Positions 10,629 to 21,716 of a stretch of DNA of 64,000 nt are shown here, piece by piece; position 1 is the stretch's first letter, and the number at the start of each line of letters is the position of its first letter. The notes beneath the pieces were generated by a model, which ran no database searches, was not told where the DNA came from, and worked only from the letters and a program-made list of their open reading frames with translations. Where the stretch lies: contig CM035351.1 of the NCBI GenBank assembly GCA_020137815.1, positions 7,747,315 through 7,811,314 of the forward strand. Reading direction: 5' to 3'. Both the position numbers and the translations under genes were made by a program. This DNA is from Hormiphora californensis. Lineage: Eukaryota > Ctenophora > Tentaculata > Cydippida > Pleurobrachiidae.

Positions 10629-12447
10629 TTATTTCTTCTCCTTCCTCTGTGCAGCTATGGATGCTAGGAGGCGGTTCCCAGTTAGGAAGGTAAATAGAGA
10701 GACAATAGCCAGCCACTTCATCGTAGCAAACATATCAATTAAACCCAGGAAGAAATGAACATAAATACCCAGGACAGCGAGGAGACCGAGATGGAATCCA
10801 AGACCAGAGAGGGAGAAGGAGAAGCCAGAGAGATTAGCACCCAACTTGGCCCAAACACCCAGAACAACTAGAGCGGGTAGGAGAACTAGACCAGTGAACA
10901 GACTGGAGATGGCCTGGGGAGGTCGCTTCTCAGGCTGTCGGAACACGTGGGTGATCTCTGGTTTAGCGGCCTTCTCAGGAGCTGCCAGGACCTCCTTAGA
11001 TTCAGCAAGGTCCAGGGTTAGAGTGGCAATGTTGGTTACAACAGCAGAGGCGAGGGTGGCATCTCCCAGAATCAGATCAACTGAGTAATCCCCAGCCACA
11101 CCTCCGAACGATTTGGCAGCAGCTGTCCTAAAGTTGACATCCAGAGAGTATCGTTTGTTGAGGTCCGCCTGGGCAACGAAGTATACCGTTTGTTGGGTTT
11201 TGGTGTTAGTAAACCTGACAAAAACCTGGTGAAGGGCCACCTTGCCGGCATTATCAGCAATGTTGAAATCCAGAGTTAGTCGACTGGAGAGGTCAACCTT
11301 GGCCACAGCAGCTCCACCAGACAGGTCACTGGTCATCATAGCACGGTTATCATCAACATCAACAATCTTCAGACTAGATCCCTCCACGGTAACGGGCAGG
11401 ACAACCTTAACCTTGAATTTAGCGGGGTCAGGTGCTACAAATCCAGCAGGTACAGATCCGGTAACACCGACACTGTAGACACCCCGGGCAGGGTTGGGTA
11501 GGGGTGAAACAGAGAAGGCACCATTACCTCCCTCCATCGGTCCAGTCTTGAAGAGAGCAGCTCCAGTTGCAGGAACAACAGCACTCTGAATAGAGGCCTC
11601 AGATCCAGTAACCTGCTCTCCGAGAGGGTTTACAAGGACAACTTGGAAGTTAGCACCCTCCCCAGAGATAACAGTTCCCCCGGAGACTGAGAGAGAGGTA
11701 GGGACTGCGAGGTTGTTGTTGGACAGGGCATCAAGTCCAATCAGGGTGTAGAAGAGACTACTCTGACTTGCTTTATTCTTGTTACTGGTCATGTAAGCTG
11801 TGAATCCCTTTACCATTTCTCCTGAGAGGGCTGCCTTTCCCTGTTTCTGGGAGAGAACTAGAGCTCCCTTTAGGAACATGGCAGTCTCCATTAGACCATC
11901 ATCGAATGATCTGGCAGTGCCAATGGTATCTGCTCGATGTGCCACATCTTCAATTGTATCATAAACATCAGCAGGGAACATCCCCGGGTAGTGCAGCAGC
12001 GGCAAGATATGCCAGAGCATGGGCCATAACGGAGTCATCTTTCTTCAGGGCAGCGGAGATCTTTCCCGATAGAGTAGGGTCAACAGCCAGGTTGAGGTTG
12101 GCTAGTGAAGAGATGCCCTTGAATAGTTTACTAATACTGGCACCTTCAGCGGTGATTTCTTGCATTAGCGTGCCCTCGGCACCTTCCTTAGCGAAATTAC
12201 ACCCCAAGGCGCCGGAAACTTGGCTGGCATAGTAGAGATCATTTAGTGAATCACCGGTGTTGCTTGCAACAAACTCGCACACTCCATCTAGAGGTGCAAG
12301 TTTCAGGATCTGTCTGGCTACAGTGGTCTGATACGCTGACTTGAGGGAGTCCACGGGGCCGCTGAAGACTGCTCCAAGTCTTTCTCGGTCTGCGGGTGTC
12401 AGAGCAGCCGTAAGGGCAACCAATAAAACTAACACACCCCACCTCAT
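10629..12447 (-). CDS. RPN2: ribophorin II, oligosaccharyltransferase subunit (one frame break)
   Basis: Subunit of the ER oligosaccharyltransferase complex (Swp1 in yeast) that transfers N-glycans to nascent proteins. The start at 12447 gives an N-terminal signal peptide (MRWGVLVLLVALTAAL), and the product is about 605 aa, close to the family length (about 630). The luminal region is followed by the diagnostic FRQPEKRPP motif, then three to four C-terminal membrane segments and the conserved LTGNRLLA near the end; the tail is Lys-rich (RKEKK). No introns are seen. The frame breaks once at a CCCC run at 11982-11985: residues up to AYLAAAALPG and those from MFPADVYDTIED are both homologous but lie in adjacent frames. 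One base too many explains it, and it is most likely an assembly error. The ATG lies 1 nt after CTCCTTTTAG, a candidate splice acceptor. Confidence 0.94.
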
Positions 12448-13649
12448 CCTAAAAGGAGTAATATTGTTAGCTGAAATGCTTCATTTGTTCGACGCAGAGA
12501 GCGAAAACTGAGAATTTTAAAAGTTTTTTAAAAATGTTCAGAAAGTTTTTTGAGCCAAATAAAATGCAAAAACGGGCCGGGTATGCGCGGCTCAAATGCG
12601 TCGCAACTTGTTCTAATCTCGCGCCTTCCTAATTTTACCTTTATCCGCGTCGCGAACTTTATATTACTTGAGAGAATAAAAAATCGCACTGCATCGCCAA
12701 AAATTTTCCCGTTTCGGCCAGATAAAGGTGCAAAATCTTCGACTTGAAAAGCGCTGCCTTATCCCGCGCTGCGCGTGGCGCAGAACATCGGGGGCCAGCA
12801 ACGTTTGCCAAATCTTCGACTGCAGGTAGTTGAGAGGGCTCATCGTTCTACGATTGCGATTATATAATAGAAAGGCCTTTCTTTTGTGCCAGTTCCTGAT
12901 AAGTACTCCTTTCTGCGCTTGTGAAGGTTGTACATCCACCGGTCCGCCGTCGGACGGCGGCCGTCCGCCGATCACCTCACAGGGCACACAGGATCCAGGA
13001 TTCAGGAACAAGGAAAATAGTATACCAGCGTATTGTGGACAAGCCCTCCGTGTCCCGTGAACTAAAAACTCAAGTTTGTAATGTTCATTCTTCATTGAGC
13101 TCATCGTCCATCGAATTTATCAGCAGATTCTGTTTTGTCGGGGAGTGTGACTGAATCAGTTAGACTGAACAGTTCTTTTGACTTTTGAGTTACTGGCCAT
13201 CGAAGAATTTTTCCTTGATAGAAACATCTTGTTCATGATAGAGAAATATTCTTCATGGTGCAAATTGTTTGAAAAATGCTCCAGAGGTCCTGTAGACAGA
13301 CTGAAGATTTGTCATTCACCCTTGCATTAGCTTGCATTGAATCGACCCTCTCTTTTTATTATGAAATAAAATAAAATGGGTTTGAACAAAAATTATTAGC
13401 ATATTTAAGTAGCTCCAATTGATTCTAAAATTATTTCTCCGTATGTCTGATGAGTGTCCTCATGTCCATGACACACACGTCTACCAAACGGTTGCTTTTC
13501 TTAGAAATTTGAACCTTGTAAAGTAATACACACCCAATTTTGTAATGGGAGACCCCTGGGTAGCCTGTTAGAATTGCGTTGTAGAATCCACATAATGCGT
13601 TTCATAGAGACCCTATTTCTTTCTGTTTTTAAGGAGTTAACCCCCTAGT
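12448..13649. other. upstream flank of RPN2, CpG-containing
   Basis: Probable promoter side of RPN2. It is rich in GCG/CGC words near 12570-12800 and has a perfect 8-bp-stem hairpin of CCGCCGTC / GACGGCGG at 12944-12960. The open frame 13104-12664 (minus) has no recognised homology, and I do not call it a gene. Confidence 0.45.
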
Positions 13650-13689
13650 ATGGCGATGCAAGTGATGTACCAGCAGCAGCCACAAATGA
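13650..13689 (+). CDS. possible first coding exon, Gln-rich
   Basis: ATG at 13650 starts a short Met/Gln-rich frame (MAMQVMYQQQPQM) that runs into a consensus GTAAGT donor after 40 nt. The ATG is preceded by a pyrimidine tract and acceptor (TTTCTGTTTTTAAG) 16 nt upstream, as for the well-supported genes in this window. No matching downstream exon was recognised, so the gene is unidentified. Confidence 0.3.
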
Positions 13690-16139
13690 GTAAGTGATTG
13701 TAATTACTTAGTAAAGTAGTACTTAGCAACTCTAAAACTTTATTTTCCTTTGACCCCTCCCACTCTCCCTCCAACCCACCCGCCCTTCTTCCTGCACCCA
13801 CCTCCAAAACCCCCGCCCCCTGGTTTTGCCACGGTGTGTTTTTGACACAGTTCCGGGTCCAGTTGAAACACAACTGCACATTGTTATTGTTGCTCAAGGA
13901 TGTGCTGCTCTCTCTCTCTCCACTATTTACACAGCACTGCAAAACCCTCTTCTTCCTCCCTCCTTCCCCTATCTCTCCCCATTCAGCCGCTAACCTTTCA
14001 TCTGTAAACGCACCATAAATGTTCCTATCGGTAACTTCTTTTATTAGGCTTCCTGGAAATCCTGCCATCTATTATCCTCCGTTTCGAGTTTCAAGGCATC
14101 TATTATCTTAGTTGCCTACTCACTAATAAGTTCTCTTTATTCGCCGAGTTCTCTCTCTCTCTTCTTCATTCGTTTCTTCCTAAATCCTAATATTATTGGC
14201 TCTCCGTGTCCGTGGTGGCGAGTATGTAATACATGCGAGGAGTTGCACAAACTTTTGCATGCAGGTTGAGTGTACGTGTACTCATTTATTTCTCTCTATT
14301 ATTCTCTCTTTCTTTCGTTCTCTCTCTTTTGTTCTCGTCTGTCATTTCTGTCAGACTGTCATTTAAGATTTCTACATGGCAAGGAAGGGACCTAGGACGA
14401 GTAACGTCAGAGAATGGCGAAAAAGGGGTCAGACAAAAAGGGAGAGATAGAAAAGAGGAGAGAGATCACGTGACGAAATACACTGAGCTGCGCTCTAGGA
14501 AATGGCTCTTATTGGCTGGTAAATCGACCCTCCTTCTTGTTATCCTATTAGCTAGTGTACTACTGCAGGCCATCTTTCTCTGCAGCAGTCCGTCTTTCTC
14601 TCTACGCCTTTCCTTCTCTCTCCATCTTCCTGTTTCTCTTTTGAATTATCTTTCTCTCTCTCTTCTCTCTCTCTCTCTCCCTCTCACTCGTTCGCTTATT
14701 TCTCTTTAATCTCCTCTCCCTTTTAATGTCACTTAACTTATTTTACCAATTTCTTTTCATTTTCTCCGGTAATATATTCCATCTCTATCTATCTCTATGA
14801 AATCAATCACACCACGTGGTTCAGGATATCTCTATCTCTAGTATTTAGATGACGTGTTGAATAGAGACTTGCACGAAGAAGAATAGTACAATGACATCCC
14901 TATTGCATTAACCATACATTGGTATTGATAGAGAGGGGGTCGACACAGAGATGGTAATAAAAGGCGAGCGGGGAGAGATAGGGGAGAGGAGAAAGGGAGA
15001 GAGAGAGAGAGACAGAGAGTGAGAGAGAGAGAAAGATAGAGGGGGGGGGGGTTTGAGTGATAGACAAAGACAGGTTGATAGAGGCCCCACCGCGGTCAAG
15101 CTAAATTTGACAGGAGAAGATAGATGCATTTGTTCTCAAACTCACGCAACTTGTGAGATTTCATACTTCTCAAAACTCATCCTTCTCTCATGAGAGTCAC
15201 ATGATGCGACAAAGTTAAAATGCACAAGCTCGAACGGTGAGAGAGAGAGAGGGAGAAAGAGAGAGGGGGGAGAGAAGGTAAGAGAGTTGTTTCTGCTCAT
15301 ACAAACACACACTTGCAGCGCATCCACGTGCAAAGAAACTGACCCCTCTCCCTTCACTACCTCTGTTACCCATAGAGGTGGTGTCTCACCTACTTTCCAA
15401 TATGGTGGTGGGCTAGCCAAGGACTTTCTACAGTTCATGACAATCTACAAACCGAGAGCGAGTGTTGAGGAGATTGAGAACGGACCCCGGTGACGACAGA
15501 CAATATGACCGATTGTTCAGTCCTCGGGGTGGCGGCTCTTATTACCCTTTATATTGCATCCCCTGCACGTTTAAATCTTGACACTTTGGCGAAGGCCAGA
15601 GTCACGCTAGCGTTATAATTTTTTCGGCTTCACGTGCTTCCTACACACGTATCCGTGTCGGTCAAAATCAGACTGTCTGTCTGATGTGATCGTGATCACT
15701 GGTCGGCATCCCGTCCTACTCCCCAGGATGCAGGGATCTAGAACCAGCTCAAATCCCTTCCATAGTTCTGCCCCTCTTCCCGATCTCAAACTGAAATCTT
15801 ACACTTTTCAAAATCCCTTTATATCTGAAGTGTTGACAATATGGTGGTACTGAGCACATGCGTCTCCTTCGGGTCTTTCATATAAATATTATAATAACAC
15901 GGTGCCGTCAGTAGCGTGCTGCTTAGTGGCCATACCGTAGTCCTACCAAACCAAACCAAACCAGAGAGAGAGAGAGAAATAAAGTGGTTGAGTTGCACTG
16001 CAACCATCATAACGTGATGAAGTGGGAGAGATAGAGACTTGCGAGAGAGGGAGAGATGGAGAAAGGGAAAAACTTAAAGGTGGGAGCTAGACAAAGATAG
16101 AGAGAAAGGGGAGATCTGAGAGGGAGAGAATGAAAGCGA

Positions 16140-16153
16140 AGGAGAGAGAGAGA

Positions 16154-16247
<94 letters not shown>

Positions 16248-16250
16248 AAA
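16140..16250. repeat. (GA)n microsatellite
   Basis: A nearly uninterrupted GA array of about 110 bp with a few single-base interruptions. Confidence 0.95.
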
Positions 16251-17268
16251 GAAGAGAAAGAGAAAATATTATATAATAGAATGGGGGAGAGCTAGAGAAT
16301 GAAAGAGAGGGGGAGCCGTTGTTAGGAAGTGGTTTCCCATTACATGGTCGGTGGTGCAAGTGGCGTGATTTCATGACGCGTGAGAGAGAGTGAGCGTGAT
16401 GAGGGAATTCCTTATCTTGCCTGTATTCGTGTCCCTCACCCTTTGTTCTTGTTGTGTTCTCATATGTCCCAGTCACACTGGCTGCTCCCCTTTTTGTGCT
16501 CTGTGAGTCACAGTGCTGTGGCATATTGCTGTAGCATATTATTGATGTGTCATAAGTGACATGTTTTTATTGGGATGATATTGGCCTGGGCCAGTAATTC
16601 TTCTTGTGTGTTAAAATTTGTGTCATGTCCCCCCTGAGGGGATGTTCGCCCCCTCGGAACTATTATAGAACCTCATCAGGGCGTTATCCATGTGAACTAT
16701 TACCGGCCGTTATTATTATTGTAGATCACCCTCATTAGTGGGGATGTGCTGCAGTAACTACTACCAGTAGACCTCATTAGAGCTAGTGTGTATCCATGTG
16801 AAAACCGTTAGCCCTCCCACGCAATGATGATGATGGTGGTGGGCGAAATAGTGTAATGAGACCCACTAATCACGTGATTATAGAGAGGCGAGAAGTATCT
16901 ACATCAACATGTGACCTATAAAACTACCACCACCACTTCTGCTGCAGTAGTCTCACTTTCTAGTTCTCTACCTTGGTAGTCTTGCTCCTTTTGTATGGGT
17001 GCAGTTGGTAAACTCTCAAAAGTATTAGTAGACTAGTTGGTCTTGTATGATAATTTATATTACTTATAAAATGCGTTTTCTAATATGTTCTCGGTTCAGG
17101 TGTAAATCCTTCTTGATCCTTCTTGATCTTGTATCTCGATGTTTAGTAGAGAACTTGACTACTTTCCTGCATATATTCCTTAACCATGTCCAATTTGTTT
17201 TGGCCTAGTGCAGTAGCTGTTAGGCATATAACTTGTGGCCGTATCTAAGGACAACTTCCGGTTGCCCC

Positions 17269-17314
17269 GGAATATAGATCCCTGAAACACTAGTGTTTCA
17301 GGGATCTATATTCC
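17269..17314. repeat. 46-bp perfect palindrome
   Basis: GGAATATAGATCCCTGAAAC continues through the centre ACTAGT and reads back as its exact reverse complement, with no loop. The 23-bp arms are perfect. It could extrude as a cruciform or be the ends of a collapsed fold-back element. Confidence 0.95.
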
Positions 17315-18055
17315 CAGCTGGGTTCTCATTTTCAACCCAGTCTTTCTAACAGACTTGCCCGGATAGCTCCGGTAACACTCCCATTGTGAGCTCATTTTCT
17401 AGAACACCGATAAGTATAACTGTCGGATATTAACCGTCCTTTTTTGTGATAGTACCTACATAATTAATGATCTAATATAATATAAGTTCTCCTGTCAGCG
17501 TGATGCCCGACAAACTGACAGAAGATCTTCCCTTGGCCTTGTGCCCTTGTTTTTTGCAATTGTAACATCGTAGTTAGAGTCAGAATATATTCTTGTAATC
17601 TCGATACGAGTAAAATCGTGAAAATAACTAGAACGTGAAGTAATTGCAAACACAGCATCTACATGGCAAGAAATATTTGTCCACCACTAGGAGCAAATAT
17701 CTCGTTAATTGTGATATTAATGCTGATATTTCGGCAGATATATCCATTGCTATAGCAACGGGAGATTTGGTAATATTTTGCATTGCAGCTGTTCTGTTAG
17801 TCCTCCTACATTGATTCGATAAGATGGTCAACAGATGTACCTGGAGAATTGGTATTATATTATTAGAATTGAGATTATATAAATTGTTCTACCAGTAGGT
17901 AAATTACTAAATTGCCTCTGATTGATAGTCGTTAATCATGTTTTTCAGTAACGAAGAAGTGGCAGTTTTCAAATCAATCCTCTGGATTGATCTGTAGCTT
18001 AATAGCCTCAGGACAGTTTCCTCAAATAGCGTCATATCGTGTCTATATCGTGTAT

Positions 18056-18158
18056 TATGCCAAAAACTAACAGAAATTAGTTGGCTGGAAAGGTGACCAC
18101 TTTTGTTGTCAAACTGACACCTTTGCCCTCTCCGGGTTTCATCATTATCTTTCCCTCT

Positions 18159-18234
<76 letters not shown>

Positions 18235-18370
18235 CCTATCTTTCTCTCTTCTCAAACTCCCTGATTTACCCCATCGATGATATTCGTAACCCGGGCCGGG
18301 CAAAGGTGTCAGTTTGACAACAAAAGTGGTCACCTTTCCAGCCAACTAATTTCTGTTAGTTTTTGGCATA
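18056..18370. mobile_element. MITE with 72-bp terminal inverted repeats around a CT array
   Basis: The left arm, 18056-18127 (starts TATGCCAAAAACTAACAG), is the reverse complement of 18299-18370. The 171-bp interior is mostly a (CT)n array (18166-18229). The outermost bases are TA on both sides, which would fit a TA target duplication of Tc1/mariner-type elements, but the superfamily is inferred only from that. Confidence 0.85.
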
Positions 18371-19298
18371 ATTGGGGTATATTTTTGGTATTTTCTGATA
18401 TGAAATACAATGTAAGACATGTCTGGACGTGTAAAGACCGTCCGGAATCGCTAAAATACGAAAATTTCAATTTTGACGTCATTATGACGTCATAGCATGA
18501 CGTCACGACGTTATAACGTCAAGATAGGGATGTATTATTATCAGGCTCATCTAGATAAAGATGCTGACCAAGTTTGAGATCGATTGGACAAGATTTGAGG
18601 TCGCTATGGCGAAAAACGCATTATCGTCATATCTATTTTCATACAGTCTTAACACTTCAGACGCGATTTGAGACCCTTAGAATTAGAGTTTCACAAATTC
18701 GCAATATAGTTTCTGAAAGTATAGACGATTATCTTTCGTAAGTGTGGTCTCCGTTTTTCAATCAGAAGCCGTCTTTAGGGTGTAAATTGAGCTCAAAGAA
18801 ATTTGGTTGATTTGAAAAAACTCTTTTCTTTATGACAGTTAGTCAAGACGTTCTGGTTGGACATAGAACATAAAAACAATTCGTTGACACAATTTGAACG
18901 ATTATCTTTCGAATGCAACAAACGAGAAGTGTCTATCTTATGTCGTTTTCTCTCAAAAACGATTATAAATTTGGTAAAATAGCGTCTATCCATACATACA
19001 TACATAGATAGATAGACCCGGGACACTTATTGCTTTTTTCACGATGCCGTATCTCTAAAACTAAAAGAGATAGAGACTTGCCCTTTTAAACTACAGTAGA
19101 TCTAGACTATGTGACACTGTATACCAAATTTCAGACTGATTGGTGCAGTGGGGGCCTCGCTATGGGCGTCGCAAAATGCCATTTTTGGCTAAAAAGTGAA
19201 AAAAGTTATTACTGCATTCTGGCACGCGCGGCTGGGGGGGGGGGGGGAGGGGATGGTCACCTTTGCGCTTGCCAGCGCAGTGATATAGAATTATGTTA
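18371..19298. other. noncoding, with a CRE-like site cluster
   Basis: No gene seen. AT-rich sequence with GATA/TACA short repeats near 18990-19015 and a run of G at 19231-19243. Confidence 0.5.
18474..18505. promoter_or_regulatory. three TGACGTCA (CRE/ATF) palindromes
   Basis: Perfect TGACGTCA octamers lie at 18474-18481, 18485-18492 and 18498-18505, followed by a related ACGTTATAACGT palindrome. The octamer is the consensus for CREB/ATF bZIP dimers. No neighbouring promoter was identified, so function is inferred from the motif alone. Confidence 0.5.
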
Positions 19299-19529
19299 AT
19301 TTCCTGAGGTAGCCCGTTAGTTAACTTATAAACTTCTATTTCTGGCAAAATAACACAGGGAGACTGGCCATAACTGGGGGAAGTTGAAGCAAATCCCCAA
19401 ACACTATAACGTGTTTACCACCAAATAGTTGCCCACCACTAGAAACAAATATCTCGTAAATGTTGATAAGGTGGTCAACAGATGTCCCTGAATAATGGTT
19501 AAATTACTAAATTATAATATTAAGATTAT
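19299..19529. repeat. dispersed repeat, copy 1
   Basis: About 230 bp, starting AATTTCCTGAGGTAG, recurs with roughly ten differences at 25435-25672; a weaker partial match begins near 17683. No coding frame or inverted termini seen. It may be the end of an unclassified transposon. Confidence 0.85.
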
Positions 19530-20109
19530 ACACTATCCTCCAACTAGCATGTCTGTAGATAACAATATATACCTAATTATTCTATTATGTTATTCTGAAT
19601 GAACATTATGAGTAGATTTGGTCGCACAATGTCTGGTTAGTCTCTAATTCCAGATTAAAATGTACCTCCTGGAATGTTTACGGATAGCGTCGTTTTCCAA
19701 TCAAAGAAGCAGGTGTTAGCCGTGCACTTCCTTCCATTGCCTGCAACCGTCTTTCCAACCACCACTAAACTGTGGATGTTTGCTACCAGCTGGTAGTATC
19801 CCCGATGGTAGGTCCACGTAAGGTGTACTGCTGGGGCACTTAACGGTCTGCCTGGGGCACGACTCACTGTTCAGTTGCAGACAGCTCAACTTATGGTCCT
19901 GAAGAGAAATTAATTTTTTCCCTGCCCGGGTGAATGCCGAAGGCATTCACCCGGATGCCTTTTTACTTTGTAAAAAGGCATAGCAGGGTTAGAATTCGAA
20001 AACGACATTTTGGTATACTAACTAATCGGTAGAGGGACATTTTTTGGTCACACTTTCGTTGCGAGGGCAACGGTGTAGCAACTAGAGCCGCGCGCACAGT
20101 GACGAGCTG
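19530..20109. other. noncoding with one unassigned minus-strand frame
   Basis: On the minus strand, a good acceptor (AATTTCTCTTCAG) at about 19902 leads into an open stretch with several cysteines (LSCLQL, ESCPRQTVKCPS). It ends at a stop near 19717. I do not recognise it, and no partner exon was found. Confidence 0.3.
19920..19988. other. double-hairpin three-way-junction element
   Basis: An outer stem CCCTGC (19920-19925) pairs with GCAGGG (19983-19988). Inside are two adjacent perfect hairpins: a 13-bp stem starting CCGGGTGAATGCC with loop GAA (19926-19954), and a 12-bp stem ATGCCTTTTTAC with loop TTT (19955-19981). One A is left unpaired at the junction. All 31 pairs are Watson-Crick. 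It could be a structured RNA, a recombination site or a mobile double-hairpin element; no further copy was seen in the window. Confidence 0.85.
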
Positions 20110-20784
20110 ACAATCAGTTCATACATTTGCAGTTTCATATTTGTTTCATTTTGAATGCTCTGTTACACTGACATACACCCGTCTAAGTCTCTCTTTAATC
20201 CTAAATCTATCAATTTACAACCGCATCGCCTAGTCTGGTTCAGTCATTCTGTCAAATAGTGCTCCTTTCCTGTATCTTTCAACACAGTACCTCTAATATC
20301 TGATCTCTAACGCACTCAATACCTGCTCGTTTTCTTCTCACGGTCACGTCCATAATATTGTTCTGTCTCAAAACATACTCCTTGTGCCAATGCTCCTCTA
20401 TATCCCCTAATGATTCCCAAAATTTCAAGTTTCTATCTTCAAAACTGTGGTCTCAGTAGCATTAAAACTGTCAAATGCATCATTCTGCATTCTGGATACA
20501 GAATAACTTTGCGGATGTGTGACATAAACGAATTGCCGGGATTCTCCAGACTCTCTCACAATCAGTTCATACATTTGCAGTTTCATATTTGTTTCATTTT
20601 GAATGCTCTGTTACACTGACATACACCCGTCTAAGTCTCTCTTTAATCCTAAATCTATCAATTTACAACCGCATCGCCTAGTCTGGTTCAGTCATTCTGT
20701 CAAATAGTGCTCCTTTCCTGTATCTTTCAACACAGTACCTCTAATATCTGATCTCTAACGCACTCAATACCTGCTCGTTTTCTT
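20110..20784. repeat. 227-bp perfect direct repeat with 221-bp spacer
   Basis: 20110-20336 and 20558-20784 are identical by eye over 227 bp (both start ACAATCAGTTCATACATTTG and end in CTCGTTTTCTT). The 221-bp spacer has no inverted termini or coding frame. Either a partial tandem duplication of a 448-bp unit or an insertion that duplicated its target would explain it. The identity implies a recent event or an assembly duplication. Confidence 0.92.
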
Positions 20785-21716
20785 GTACTAGCCACCACCC
20801 ACCCCTCCACCCCACCCACCTCCCCCACCCTGGCCCTTCCCAATTTAGAGGACTTTGTGAAACACGCCAGTACAGGGACAATCCTTGTGTTTTGGTGCAC
20901 TAAGTCGCTTATCGCGTGTAACAACTCACAATTGTTCTTATCTGTCCCACCCGTCTTGTCCTATAGAACATCGTACACATTCTAGGGACGCTACAATCTG
21001 TCCCACCTCTTATTTGTATTTGATCATTTTTGTTCATCTTGATCTCTACTGGAAGTGGAAATGGTACACCTCTCATCTGATCACCAACAACATCACGGTA
21101 CCAATCATACATCACAAAGCTGTAAGTTCATCTGTCTGTATTGTCTGTTCATCTATTGTGTACCATTGATAATGATTCCGGAGTAAACCTTACCAATCAA
21201 TAATTTAATTAGAGCTACTATAGACAGACTACCCCAGACCCAAGCTTGAGAAGTGTCCACTCGACGGACCGTCGTCGTAACAAACAAACGAACAGGCCTA
21301 CCTGCACAGCCACCCAAGCTTGAAAATGTGCCCCCTAACTTGTCTTTTTGCTTATTCGCAAGATAACTGCAATGTCCTCACGGGGCGGAGATGCGAAGAG
21401 TGCAACCGACCTTTAACCGTGGGGGCTGCGTAAGTGTCTTGCAAGTACAATGACTGACTGACAATATGAATGCAATGATATCAACTGACCACAACACGAT
21501 GACAGACGCTATGACGAGGTTGCAATGTCGTTCTGCCCTAACGGGCAGAGTTTGGCACGCTATAACCTATCTGTACCACCACCACCACCACAGTGACGAG
21601 CTACTCCTTCATCAAACACCTCATTGGCACAGTTTCATGGACGTGTGTGCGCGCGCCACTCAACAAAACATGAAATGCTCTGCCGCGCGTTTCGCGTGTT
21701 ACATACACATTTTCAT
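20785..21716. other. noncoding with a possible orphan exon
   Basis: A candidate exon at 21363-21429 lies between a weak acceptor (TTATTCGCAAG) and a perfect GTAAGT donor. One frame reads CNVLTGRRCEECNRP, a cysteine-knuckle-like string. Another GTAAGT donor is at about 21122. Neither connects to a recognisable gene. Confidence 0.3.

Larger units (their letters stand above)
13690..18055. other. noncoding DNA with microsatellites
   Basis: No exon recognised over 4.4 kb. Contents include GA/CT-rich tracts (about 14640-14690, 14985-15045 and 16140-16250), a GA-rich block at 15955-16320 and the perfect palindrome at 17269-17314. Part of 17683-17880 resembles the dispersed repeat found at 19299 and 25435. 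Serine/leucine open frames are repeat shadows. Confidence 0.55.

Noticed and set aside
11968-12038. Short intron in RPN2 to explain the frame change
   Set aside because: No GT-AG pair of plausible size. Removing one base from the four-base run restores conserved sequence directly.
12664-13104. 146-aa minus-strand frame upstream of RPN2
   Set aside because: No recognisable domain. It overlaps the probable promoter and has no splice or start support.
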